From NCBI RefSeq assembly GCF_015832195.1, contig NC_052018.1, positions 53,319,666 to 53,383,665 on the forward strand: DNA of 64,000 nucleotides, in the 5' to 3' direction. The notes beneath the pieces were generated by a model. It did no database searches and was not told the origin of the DNA. It saw only the letters and a program-made list of their open reading frames with translations. The position numbers and the translations under genes were made by a program. This DNA comes from Motacilla alba alba (lineage: Eukaryota; Chordata; Aves; Passeriformes; Motacillidae). This document shows, one piece after another, positions 29,501 to 40,312 of this stretch (within the stretch, counting starts at the first letter, position 1; each line of letters begins with the position of its first letter).

Positions 29501-30069
29501 AAAACTATCAGGATCATTTGCTTCTTTAGCTTGAGGTCTTAGCTGGCAGAAAGTGAACACTCTTTGGTTTAGAGTGAACAGGAAGACAGGCCTGACTATA
29601 ACTCCCGGGCTGCTGCTCCATAAACCACGGAGCTATGTGCCAGAGCAGACGAGGACCTTCCCATAAGTCTTCAATCATTTCGACCGGCAACACTGGTGAC
29701 AAGGGAGCAAGCCGCGTTGTCCGTCAATACAAAGCATCCTGAGCTAAGTGAATGCTCTGCGTCTCCCTGCACATTTGTAAGCAATTATCGCCCCATCGGC
29801 AAGCTCCAGCTTTGTCTACATTTCTGTGTCCCCAGGAGAGTGTCGAGTGCTTGTTGCCAGACGCGCACTTGGTCCCTGGTATGCGGCGAGCTGTTGCCCT
29901 CCATGCTAATTTGACAATGCCGTGTTGTGTTTCTTTCCAAGGAGGATTGCTGCTGAAGCTCTGGCAAAAGGCTATGTCCACCGAAGCAGGGAGAAAAAAG
30001 GGCCGAGAACTGATTGAAAGCTTGCCTGTGAGCCAGAAGCTCGAAGTACTTGACCTAATAGGAATGTAG
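17206..30069 (+). CDS. LEG1: LEG1-family secreted protein, complete six-exon gene
   Basis: Six exons (17206-17527, 21591-21677, 25109-25293, 26366-26499, 27429-27667, 29942-30069) join in phase to 1095 bases, 364 residues plus stop. All introns are GT-AG. The product matches the LEG1 family (DUF781; human C6orf58, zebrafish leg1) along its length: the YPPLW motif after the signal peptide, ILWGLPLQHGWQFRTG, CGYENG...WW, FCYSVKDC, the WKAHTSS motif and the C-terminal LLLKLW. Residues 1-24 form a signal peptide with a likely cut after AAA, so the product is secreted. LEG1 proteins are secreted and liver-enriched in fish, where leg1 is needed for liver growth; a mammalian relative is found in saliva. 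Their biochemical activity is not settled. Length fits the family (human about 330, fish about 360 residues). The mature chain has five cysteines (119, 128, 137, 176, 182); 119/128 and 176/182 match family pairs, 137 is extra. I see no N-x-S/T sequon. Identity is confident. Confidence 0.93.
17528..21590 (+). other. LEG1 intron 1
   Basis: 4.06-kb intron, AT-rich. It has T-rich low-complexity sequence near 18.06-18.12 kb, an 18-bp tandem duplication at 20823-20858 and a homeodomain/octamer-like AT-rich stretch at 20.92-21.30 kb. Short open frames here look like chance. No exon or recognisable transposon seen. Confidence 0.8.
20823..20858. repeat. 18-bp perfect tandem duplication
   Basis: GCTCAAGCAGATAGCATT occurs twice in direct succession (20823-20840 and 20841-20858) in LEG1 intron 1. 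Confidence 0.95.
21591..21677 (+). CDS. LEG1: LEG1 coding exon 2 (residues 108-137)
   Basis: The acceptor is ATTCAG| at 21590 after a pyrimidine-rich stretch; the donor is TCCT|GTAAGT. The 87-base exon is phase 1 at both ends. It encodes RLADPSGVTSCGYENG and ends in a WWS motif, which matches the human RLADP...NCGYESG...WW segment. It carries the family cysteines 119 and 128. Confidence 0.93.
21678..25108 (+). other. LEG1 intron 2
   Basis: 3.43-kb intron. The only structure I see is a diverged 64-base-period duplication at 23934-24043. Short open frames on both strands show no family resemblance. Confidence 0.8.
23934..24043. repeat. Diverged tandem duplication, period about 64 bp
   Basis: CATGACCACA, a CTG/ATG-rich middle and GCTCCATCCTTT recur at 23934 and 23998 with a few substitutions and a small length change, in LEG1 intron 2. 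Confidence 0.75.
25109..25293 (+). CDS. LEG1: LEG1 coding exon 3 (residues 138-198)
   Basis: The acceptor is GTTACAG| at 25108 and the donor is GAA|GTAAAT. The exon completes the split Cys137 codon and then reads MNYYLSIIPFLGAVEAG, close to the family NYFLSSLPFLAAVDSG block. FCYSVKDC supplies the second cysteine pair (176 and 182). It ends on a codon boundary. Confidence 0.93.
25294..26365 (+). other. LEG1 intron 3
   Basis: 1.07-kb intron with nothing recognisable beyond normal splice signals and a polypyrimidine tract before 26365. Confidence 0.8.
26366..26499 (+). CDS. LEG1: LEG1 coding exon 4 (residues 199-242)
   Basis: The acceptor is GCTGCAG| at 26365 after a strong pyrimidine tract; the donor is GACAG|GTAAGG. 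It begins in phase 0 with YLLSTEH and contains MWKAHTSS, matching the family LWAAHTST motif. It ends two bases into codon 243. Confidence 0.92.
26575..27019 (+). mobile_element. Solo LTR of an endogenous retrovirus (approximate ends), in LEG1 intron 4
   Basis: The stretch has LTR architecture in order: an AT-rich U3-like part, a TATA-like box (GAATATAAAAAC, about 26887), a TCTGAGTCAG...GGTCTGTACCCCTGACACCC segment and an AATAAA signal at about 26964. This resembles avian LTRs as I remember them. No internal retroviral coding region or second LTR is nearby, so it is called solo. I could not fix the target-site duplication, so the ends are approximate. It is in the same orientation as LEG1. Confidence 0.6.
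27429..27667 (+). CDS. LEG1: LEG1 coding exon 5 (residues 243-322)
   Basis: The acceptor is TCTTTCAG| at 27428 and the donor is ACAG|GTATGA. The exon finishes Ser243 and encodes the DW.NAVDFIAA segment, the LPQRMLVKGDVLPSISDFSP segment (like the human MPPRILLNTDVAPFISDF block) and a leucine-rich helix ending KLTG. Confidence 0.92.
27668..29941 (+). other. LEG1 intron 5
   Basis: 2.27-kb intron. It holds AG-rich low-complexity sequence around 28.62-28.78 kb and somewhat higher GC in the last 300 bases. The open frames across 29.70-30.07 kb include the sense frame that reads into exon 6. No other exon or repeat family recognised. Confidence 0.75.
29942..30069 (+). CDS. LEG1: LEG1 coding exon 6 (residues 323-364, stop)
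   Basis: The acceptor is TTTCCAAG| at 29941. The first two bases finish Gly323 and 41 more codons follow to TAG at 30067-30069. The start GLLLKLWQKAMSTE is family-like. The last 25 or so residues are charged and end LDLIGM, unlike the Ser-rich hydrophobic tail of human LEG1, so the C-terminus is the least conserved part. Confidence 0.88.
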
Positions 30070-30217
30070 AATTATTGGGAAGGAGATGATTTGGAAGTTC
30101 CCAGCGCCTCGAGAAAGACCGGTTCCAAGATGGATGGATTTAATCTTTTATCTTTTAGTGTCTGGAAGTCTGGCCTTGTAATTTCTTACAGCAGGATTTC
30201 CTGAGTAGCCATGCATA

Positions 30218-30239
30218 TCTCTCTCTCTCTCTCTCTCTC
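30218..30239. repeat. (CT)n microsatellite in the LEG1 3' UTR
   Basis: Eleven CT units 150 bases after the LEG1 stop and before its AATAAA, so probably transcribed. Confidence 0.95.
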
Positions 30240-30306
30240 ATATGGAATCGATATTTTTAACCTTAATTTTCCTAATTATCTCATTTGTTTAGCTCAATTC
30301 CTTATA

Positions 30307-30312
30307 AATAAA
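30307..30312 (+). promoter_or_regulatory. LEG1 polyadenylation signal
   Basis: A canonical AATAAA lies 238 bases after the LEG1 stop, followed by T-rich sequence at 30330-30355. It is the first canonical signal downstream of the stop on this strand. Confidence 0.7.
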
Positions 30313-31117
30313 AAACCTTACAGAAAAATCTTACTTTACTACTTTTTGTAGCTTTATTAATAATGTATCATAATTGGAGACAAAATTAAAAGCAAGCAAA
30401 ATATATTCTGTTTCAGATTAGGATTTTTTTTTTTTTTTTTGCCTGTAGGCAGCGATTCCACTAGATATGTAATTACTTGATGATCTAACAGATGATCATG
30501 AGAAACTTTTTTTGAAGTTCTGATCCAAAAGCAACGCCTTGACGGTTTCCCACCAACGCTGTTATTTCGCAGAGCAGCTGCAATCAAACTGGAAGCTTTC
30601 AGGCTTTTCAGATTAGATCCTTGAGTGCAGATAGATTCCCTTGCTATGCTGTTTTACAACAAGTACATGCCTCACGTGGAAGAGCAGAGCCAGTCCCGAG
30701 TAGTCCTGAAGCAAATTAATTTATTCCATGCCAGCTTTTACATGACAACAGAGATTTCTTGTGCTTGATTCATTTTACATTCTTCAAGAAAACTTTGATT
30801 TATATATGAAATTATGTGATTATGTGCCCTGTATAACCACAGGTTGCTTGTCCATTGCCCCATGTCCAATCCATTTGTTGCAGTGTGTCATGTGTTGCAT
30901 TTGGTTACTGAGGAAGAGATGTATTTGCAACGTTTGCACTACCAGTGCCTGGAACACTCAGACCCAAGTGTTGATCCCAGTCTTCGGGGTGATACCACAC
31001 ATTTGGAATCAGTTATAACTTGAAAACAGAGGTTGTGGGGAAGGTGAGTCAGGGGTCCTGCGTGCAGACCGGGCTTGAAGTTTCTCGGTAAAGAAGGAAA
31101 TGAGTGAACGATGTCTT

Positions 31118-31194
31118 TGCCTACAGCAGTGGGCTTGGAACTAGATGACCTTTCAGGTCCCTACCTGTCCAAATCCTTCTGCAATTCTATGAAA
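31118..31194 (+). mobile_element. CR1 LINE 3' end fragment
   Basis: GCAGTGGGCTTGGAACTAGA followed by TGACCTTTCAGGTCCC, a CCAAATCCTTCTG segment and CAATTCTATGAAAA is the typical avian CR1 3' end in sense orientation. Confidence 0.8.
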
Positions 31195-34100
31195 AGCAGT
31201 AATTTCCTTCCATTCCATTTTCCCGGTTTGATTTGTCCTTTCTCCCCAAACTTGCATGATATTTGCACTGTAAATTAAGAAATAATTGTCGTCACATTGA
31301 GCAGTTAAACACCATTCTGTCCTTTAATGTCCCAGGACAAAGGTGTTAATTATTCATTGTCATGTAGTGGATAAACTCTTAATGTACCATCATTAGCTAA
31401 CAATTTTCAAAGGAAATACATTAATGAGGTATAAGAAAATGTGGGAGTTTTTACCTTAATTACCTGGTTCATAGATCACAGTAATTAGATGCCAGCAGAC
31501 TTTAGATATAATCCAAAAGTAATCACCACAGCTGTCAGCTGCTAAATATTAAGTTAGTTGTGCTCCAGAAAAGTTAGAAAAAATTTTTTGACCTTTTCTG
31601 TAGTTAACTTAGATTGAACTGAAGGTATGCTTTGAGAAAACAAAAAGAGCCATTAATACAAACTTTTAAACTGCAAACTGCTGCACTTGAGGGAGTATTT
31701 AAAACACATTCTTAAAAAGCAAATTACTCCTTACCTGAATAAAACATTAGGAAATAGTTCCAAATTTTGAAAAAGAGTAATCTTTCTTAATACAGCAGCA
31801 AGCATTAATGTATTTCATACGCTTTGTCCTAATCCAACAAGATAACCAGTCCAGTCGGGTAAAGACTTTAGAAATTGGCCAGTGATTGCTGTGTGGAAGC
31901 TGAGGAATGTATAAAAGTTTAGACAAAATATGAGATGAGGGATCCTTACAGGTAGAGTAGAGCCAGTTATCTTGAAATAGAATAGATGCATACTCACAGG
32001 AAAACTTCTGAGTATCAGAAACTAAACAGAGAGAAAAGCATCAAGAGAAAGCTGTAGAGGTGTGGTAGGGTGGCTTTGGAGAAGAATAGGAGAGTACTGA
32101 AGGAGCCTGCTTGCTAATAAGAGCTAGCAAAAGCTAACGACTCCCTAAGCAGGGGTTTGCCCAGCCAGAAGGGCTCACAAAGCATAAGGGTTTTTCCTGC
32201 TCAGCATTAGCCTGGGGTTTGCTGCTCTTTTCTCATGACTTTTACACGTGTGGTCTCTCTAATGAGGAATGGCTGGCATTAAGTAGGGCTGCTTCCTATT
32301 TGACAGAGGTGGTGTTTAAAATATGCAAAGCCACAGCTGGCTTTGGAAAGACAGAGGGTTAAACTTCTGTACACGCTTGCAAATAGCAAGACTAAGGGGA
32401 TTGGAACAAACAACGTTCGGGCATGAGGAAGGGAAGTTTAGAAATGAAATGTGGTACATGATAAAGGAAGAACTTGGGGAAATATAAACACACCAGAAAA
32501 GAGCCTGTCCATCCTCAAAACTTGGGCAATAGTGCTGAATACTCTGCAGTCCCCTCTCCACACCTCATTTTAGTCAGGCCAGGTCCTTGTTTCTGAGCAC
32601 TGTGCAGTTTTCAGTGCCTTTGCTACAGGAATGATCAGTTTCTGAGGGATGGTCAGAAGTGAGATTCTTGTCCTTGCCTATATATTTGCAACTGGGCATA
32701 CAACTGCTGTACCTTACCAAATGCTGTCCTAAACTTACATCACAGAAATATGTTAGGGCTAACCTCTCCACCTGTTCTTCCATAAGGGGAATGGCAACTT
32801 TGTCCTTCTCTAAGAAAGGTACCTGTGTATTCACAGAACTGCAGACAGGTGTCAGCAGGCACTTCTTTAGCTTTCTTAGGCATCGAGACATGGAGCTTAC
32901 GGGGCAAACACCCAAGGCAGTCATTAGCAAAGATGCCAAAAAACTCTTTTTTCTTTCAAGTAGGAATTGGACTTCCAGGTTTTCCCTTCCCTACGATCCT
33001 AATCTGTGGAGAATTGGGCGTTCCTTTCCAGCCTACGCTCCCTGAAGAATAATAAAGTGCTTTTTTTTTCTGGTGGGAAAATCACACCTGGCAAGTGTGG
33101 AGGGAAAAGCATTCTTGCCCAAGGCAGCCTCTAATGGGGCAGATAGGAGGTTTTGCAGGGAAGCAGAAGATGCAGATTTGGACTCTGACAGATAGAAACA
33201 AAACTAACCTAATGGAAGTATTCTAACTGTTGTGCTCAGCATTAAAAACCCTCTGCATTTCTCAAACCCAAATTGTTCAGTTACTTTCTCTGACCAAGGC
33301 ATTTTATCTGCCCCTCTCAGCAGGGTAATTGAGGCTGTGGACTTTCAGTTCCTGCTACCAAAGGCAGTGAGATTCAAGATGATGGAGACCTGTTATAACA
33401 TTTCCATCACCTTAACCTCAGTGACCTCAGGAGGAGCACGTTTCCTCTCTGGTTTTGATATAATTTAAAAATATGAATATGCTTGTAGATCTGAGTCTAA
33501 GTTTATTATGGATTTAATTCTCTTTTTTTACAATGAGACATAAGGGCCATGAGGTATTTTGAGAACAATGTGCATGGCACAAACTGCCGCAGGCAGGGGC
33601 TGTCAAGGATCCTTGGAGGGCGTGGGGGAGCCTGGGGCTGCAGACCTGCCTAACTGCACCAGCTGGAAAGGGCTGCTCGGTTGGGAAGCATTAACAGTGG
33701 CTCAAAATGGGGTTCAGAGGATGAGGAATGGAGGCAGAATAATGTAAACATTTGTAAGAAGATATTTATACCTACTTAAACATGGGTAGAAAAAACATGG
33801 TAATGTAAAAATGGTTTTTAACTGATTAATGTGTAATCAAACTCTCCAGGACAGAAAGAGCAATAAAATCCTTAATGTCTCTCACTTCCTCCTACAAACT
33901 GTTAGCTGTGGGAAAATTTGCATGAACTGTTTGAGTGTGTGTTTGCAGGAAAGGGCTGCAGCAGGTATGGTGGACAGACAGTGGCAGTATAAACCAGGCT
34001 TCTGGTGTAGAAATGTAATTTCAGAATGAAAGGCTCTTTCTACCTCTCCTTTTGTGTGTCATTAGGTCCCAAAATACTAACAGATGTGATCACTGAACCT

Positions 34101-36224
34101 AAGAGAGCAGGCAACTGAAATAAGAGGAAAAAAGGAAAAGAGTCTTATTGCTGACAAAGTAGCTCAGTGCCCCATGTGGGACAATCCTGAGCCCCACTCA
34201 GATCCTTCCTCTGCATCACGAGAGCCAGAGGAATTACAGAAGGGTAGAGTATTTGCAAGAAAGGAAGATCATAACATCTGAGTCTGCCCTGGGAAGAGGT
34301 ACTGATTTCTGAGGCTGGCCTGAGCCTCTGGTTGCCAGCACTGCTGGCAGGGACAATGTCACAGAGGACAAGGGGATAAGAAACATGGATGTACCATCAT
34401 TTCTTAGATCATGGTGAAATCAGCCCCTTGACACACCATGCAAATGTTCCCACATATGCCCAAATGTTAACAAATATGAGGAATTTAAAGTTACATGAGA
34501 AAATTAAAAGGGTCAGACTGAGCTATCCATCCTGGTACCCCCACTCTGGACAGAGCTGGCAGCAGTGGACTGGGACAAGAGCAGCAAAGGCAAGGCAAAT
34601 GCAGGGTGAGGTCTCCTTCTGCTTGGCCTGCCAGCAGCTGGCAGTCTGCCCTTACATCAAGCCCACACAGTTTATCAGTCCCAGAGAAAAAGAGTTGTGA
34701 AAGGTTATCTCAGAAAATACAAAAACCTAAGAAAAGATACAGAGTAAGTTTATCAAAGAGATTTATTATTGCAAAGCACAAGAACACTCCCAGCACACAG
34801 ATACACTAAGAAAACAAAGGAGGAAAACTAAAGAACAAAAAAGTCCAGCAAAACCTGCCACTAATACATGAAGTAGAAGCAAGAGAACCTTCTCTTCAGA
34901 GACTATCAGTTTTAACATGGTGTCAGGAAGTTGAAAATGTACATGGTAAAGCTGCATCAAAGTCTAAAAATGTAAGGAAAACACCTGGACAGTCATAGAA
35001 GGGGTAGGAAAGATATCATATGTGTTAAGTGAATAAACAGTGGCTTCTTATTGGGAGCATTGTGGTAGATAAGTGTTCCTGTGATGTGTCATTTAAACAA
35101 AAGAGTTTTGGAGTTTAAAGAAGAATTCAGGGAGTCGATTCTTCTTATCTTCCTAGGCACAAAGGCTGGATATATATATACAAATGTGCATGTTGATCAT
35201 CCAAACAGAAAATTCTGTCTCACTAAGGGCTTATGCACACGTGGAGTGCTGTGAAAACAGCTGCTTCTGATCAGGTCCTCAGTGAGAACTCACTGGAAAT
35301 ACTTCTTAGCATTAAAAGAGATAAGCCTTTAAGCTAACAAGTCTGCGCAAAAGCTTATGCCAATCTTTTGCAAAGCAAATATCTTATTATTTAAATACAC
35401 TTGTATTCTCTTCAGGCATAGCAATTGTGGTCTGTGTTCAGCTAAAAATGGCTTTCCCTTCCTGAATGCAGTCTTCTTGAGCATTAATGTCTGGGAGTGA
35501 TAACCACGTCCCTCAAGGATTGCCATGACATTATAGCTTTGTCAAACATGTATGAGCAAACAGTATGAAATCACTGTGGTCATCTGTATGCTGTAAGGGA
35601 ACCACAATACTTATTAAGTCTTTAATATTGAACACAAACCTTTTATTAGGATCTTTCCTCATGTCTCCTTCCTCCCCTCTACTTTCCCCAGCAAGATTGG
35701 ATGTCCTTTCTTCACAGCACAAGAGAGCACCATGTTTTGTCTTTCATCCAGAACTGAATGCAAGTGGCATTGTCCTGCTGTGTCAGGTAAACTGAACAGC
35801 CAGGATAGTTCCCATTTCTGTCATAGGACAGGCTGTTGGCTCACGTGCCTGAGGAAAAGATGTGGGAGACATCTCTGCTGCCCATATATTTACAGAGTTC
35901 ATTAAACTGCCATCTTTACTTAGAAGAATGAAACTCATTCAACTCAGTGAGGCTGAATATACAAGACAGAATTGCATCCCATGACAAGGGTGACAGAACC
36001 AGGCTCCTTACGTGAGAGGATCTATGCAAAGAAGAGAACTCGCTTCTTTGGAAGCATTTTGAAGGGAAGAATTTCCAGAAAGGGCTGATAAGCCTTTGGG
36101 TTTTTCACTAGATCCCAAATGCCAATGTAGGATATATGAAAGAATCTTAGGTTTGTTGGGAAAGTTACTGCATCCCACTTTGTTCACATCCATCCTAACA
36201 CTCACAGCAACCAGAGGACACCTT

Positions 36225-36475
36225 GTTTCTTCTAGGCTATCTCAGCCTCTCCTTGTATGTTAGACTCTCCATGTCCTCAACCATCCTCATGGGTTTTTGT
36301 AGGACTCACTGCAGTATGTCTGCATCTTTCTTGCACCAGGCTGCCCAGAACTGACACAGTAGTCCAGATGTGGCCTCACCAGTGCTGAGCAGAGAGAAGA
36401 GTTGCAAGTCCCTCTACCGGCTGGCACATCCTGCCACTGCAGTCCAGAAGGCTGTTGGATTTCCTCTCCTCCTTT
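36225..36475 (-). mobile_element. CR1 LINE fragment, antisense
   Basis: Antisense CR1 landmarks appear in order: CTCAGCCTCTCCTTG, GGCTGCCCAGAACTGACACA, GTAGTCCAGATGTGGCCTCA, CCAGTGCTGAGCAGAG and CAGAAGGCTGTTGGATTTCC. The 3' tail is missing. Confidence 0.85.
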
Positions 36476-39400
36476 CTTCTATAGAAACCTGGTACTTTAC
36501 TGAAGTAAATCATGGTAGTAACATATCATACCTTTCAGAAATCCAGCAGATGACATCACATTCAGCAATAGAGTAAAAAAAAAGGAGAAAAAAGTCAGTA
36601 GAATACAAAAAAAATTATTTTATTCAAATATCAGGCTGCCAAAACAAATGGGACGGTTTTGAGCTGCCAAAAGAGACATATAGATTTTTTAAATGCTTAA
36701 TATGTACTTAAAATACCTACAAGTGATGTGACAGACACTTTTGTACACACCTGCAAGCCATATTAACCAGTGATATGCAAAACATTGTATGCTACATATG
36801 CATGGAATCAAAGTACTCTAAGCAACATTTTAAAATTGAAACTGATTTTAACGAGGATGAACATTTATATTGAATAAATTAATGTGAGACAATATTAAGA
36901 AATCCTAAATTAATTTGCATTAGTGAAAATTAATCATTCAGTAGAATTTTAATAGACAAGTCTGAAGACACTTTACTGTCTGCTTGAAAAGACTTTTGCT
37001 TTAAAGTATTCTGAGGCATTTTTGGAGTTTTTGCTTTTTAACTTCTCAATAGAACTAAAAATAGGGTGTGTCCAGGCTTTCTAAACACATTCCCTTTCTC
37101 CACCCTGCTGATTTCTGGAGAAGCCACTTTGATCAAGCTGCTGTTGACTCTGGAAATCCCTGGCACATCAACTGTGTATTTACATATCAGTTCTTGATAG
37201 CTTTCCCTGAAAGTCAAATCACTACCAGAGGTTTATGGACCTATCTTAGGTGGATAGGGATGGCATGGACACTAATTCTTCAGATCCAGCTTCTGTCTAC
37301 CATTTGCGGATGCATTTTCAGCAAATTGCTGAATATAATAACTTTAGTGTGATTCTGGATACTAGCAGTACAAGGGGTTGTGGAGATGGCAATGCTACAT
37401 AATTTAGGCACTCCCAGGCCTTGTGAGAGGAGTGGCTTTGCTTTCCAGGGCAGATTACATGTTGTGCAATGGTACTAACTGTGCTTTGTTCATCATGTGA
37501 AAAAGTGGCAAAATCTGGTCATTTCCAGTTTTGAGCCTTAACCCGAAGCATGTAAGACTGGCTAAAGAAATGAATGTCCACCTTAGGCAATCCTTTATTA
37601 CCCTTTCCTTCTCAAAAAAAAAAACCCAAAACCAGAACCCAAAGGAAGCAACCAGGCAGTTTCAGTAAGGGATGTTCCTTTTGCATATGCCCTATAGAGG
37701 TTCAGGAAATAACTGGAATTTCAGGCGCAATAAGAATGAAGGATTGGACTTGGCATCGTTCTCTGAATTCCCTAATAAATATGTACAGAAGAGCTTTGTC
37801 CCTTCAAAGGGTCATGAGACATTAGCTGGTTTGACTTCTTATTTAGGACAAGTAAGCAGTTTAGTTTCACAGGGGACTATTATTATAGCTAAATTACAGC
37901 CTTGTATGCTCTCCATGAGTCAAGAAGGACACTTTCATGAGCAGCTTTTTCTTACAGTTGTGGTCAATCTTGAAGTGCCAAGGACACAGCTTCCTACTTG
38001 TATCCAGTTAATTTCAGAATTATTTTCCTTCAGATGTCTCTGAAAACAAACAAAACATAATGACAGGGTGAAACAGGAAATGTTATATTTGGATTTAAAA
38101 ATTGCACAGGGAGTACAGGTGAATGAGCTCTTGAGACAAATTAATGGCTGCGAGTTAGGGCTTGTCTGTACCATGAAATGGTTTGTCAGTACAATTACAC
38201 AGCAATCCAAAGACTACAACAAAAACAAAGCTAATATATGACTCCAACATAGCTATGCCAGCAACTTCACTTAAGTATGTGAAACTCTTACCAGTACATT
38301 TTTCTTTTACTGGTATAGCTTGTGCAGTTTAGGGAAATATTTAACTTCCACTGGGCAAAAGAGCTCATTTAGTCAGTATAAATGGTGACTCCATCAAAAG
38401 ATTTTCCTAGTGTATCTCTAATGTGATTACAACCATGGTGCCTCCTGCATCATATTCTGGTCTGACAGACATAGTAGAAGAGCCTCTTCCTCTTGGGGAG
38501 AGGCTTTCCAAAGGATGCACCCTGCGACTGATGCAACAGAGCTGCAGGCCTGGAGGGAAGCTAATTAATAATTTAATTAATATTTGATGGCAATATGCCA
38601 GTGTGCCAGATTTCACCAGTAGGCTGTGTTCCCAGTTCTGCCAACTGTAAAAACATGTTTGAATATGCCCTGTGGGGGAATGGTAGGGCTTGTTTGAGAA
38701 GGAAGAACATCTAGAACATCTAGATAATCATGGTAGTCTTCCCTGCCCTAAGGGTCTCTGAACCTTCATCAGCTTTGAGACAGGTCCTTTGAAGTCCTGC
38801 CTGAGTCAAAGATAAGATTTGCAGCTCTTAGAGCAGCAACACACTATTTATTTGCCCCCTCTTGACTCTTTCTTCTCTCAGTAATCACTATTGATTGCAA
38901 CATGGCAAAAAGCTTCACTTCTCATATTAGAGAAAAATGAAAACAGCAGGCAGCTGAAAAATTATCTAGCCATGAAAATTAGCAAGGTAGATGATGCCCA
39001 CAAATCTGCATTGGAAGTTACTTAGGAAGGGGACTTTCAAAACTGCTGAGAACACACAACTACAGTCATGGATTTGGGTTCCTCACTCCAATATAGCCAA
39101 GGCTACAAAACCTGCAAAATCTGCCTCAACCATAGAAACGCCCGGAAGCTTTTCTGTGAAAGAAACAGCTTGCTCAGAGGGTCAGTGGTATGACAGCTCC
39201 AGAGAAATGTCCTAGACAAACAGTATAGGGAAAAAAAAAAGATTAATCAAGATGCACTGGGGTCAGAAAGGGTGATTTTCATTTGTAGCACTGTCTTTAG
39301 ATTTCAAATGTGAGGTAACCTGCATCTCAGCACAACCAAGGCAAAAAATAAATTTAAAAATTGCACCTTAATCTGGTTCATATAATTTGTTTTAAAAAAT

Positions 39401-40056
39401 TGGTACAAATTAAAAATAAAGAAAACTATTTTCCAAACAAAACCACCTCAGCTGTTCAGTTCATGAGAACAGGAAAACACAGCTGTGTAGCTTTTTCATT
39501 CCTTACTGCATTTCCCTCTCTTTTCTACTTTTCCCTTTTTTGTGTCCTATTTAATAAGCACAGAAGCTTAGTTAGCTGAGACCATTCCTTTTCTGGCACT
39601 TGTGTGCAGTTGAAGTCCAGAAAGCAACCTCCTGAAACAGCCTGACAGCAGTACTCATTTTCAGCTCTCCAGGTGTCTGGACCACATTGTTTCTGTCCTT
39701 TTCCAGCCATGCAGCTACCAGCACTGGAGACAGACTCTGCCTTTTACTGGATTTGCTGCTGAATTTCTTGTGGTTGTTGCTGTTCCTGGTCCTGCATGCC
39801 GCCGTCTCATTTTTGGTGTCAGGGACATCGGAGGAGACATTACAGCAGCACCAGAGTTATTCCAATTCAGTGGTTGCAATGTACCTTCTATCTTCCTATT
39901 TTCTCACACTAGAAAAGCCACTGTTGATATTTGTAATGCTGTCCAAAAGACTGTCAAGCTGAGGGTTTTCCTCGTTAAAAAAGAAGAAACAACTCATGGC
40001 ATTAAAGGAGAGAAACTTGTCATGCTGAAAAGAAAGACACACATTTTAAATGCTTC

Positions 40057-40194
40057 GGGGTGGTGTGGGTTTTTTTTCTTTTTTTACTTTCTCTTGAATA
40101 TCTAATGAAAGGTTAAAATATGTTAGGGGTGGTGTGGGTTTTTTTTCTTTTTTTACTTTCTCTTGAATATCTAATGAAAGGTTAAAATATGTTA
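40057..40194. repeat. Perfect 69-bp tandem duplication
   Basis: Two identical 69-base units (40057-40125 and 40126-40194) each start GGGGTGGTGTGGG, continue through T8-C-T7 and end AAAATATGTTA. No base differs, even in the T-runs. Confidence 0.97.
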
Positions 40195-40306
40195 ATGATG
40201 ATCGTTGCTATAGCAAAGTCGAGCATCTGTAGTGAAGTCTCTTGCTTAATTGTTTGTTGTTCTGGACTGATGAGGTCATGTTAACATCATTGACCCTCTG
40301 GGCACA

Positions 40307-40312
40307 TTTATT
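40307..40312 (-). promoter_or_regulatory. Possible THEMIS polyadenylation signal
   Basis: TTTATT on the plus strand, i.e. AATAAA on the minus strand, is the first canonical hexamer I noticed downstream of the THEMIS stop, about 2.0 kb away. That would give a long 3' UTR. A closer variant hexamer could be used instead. Confidence 0.3.
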
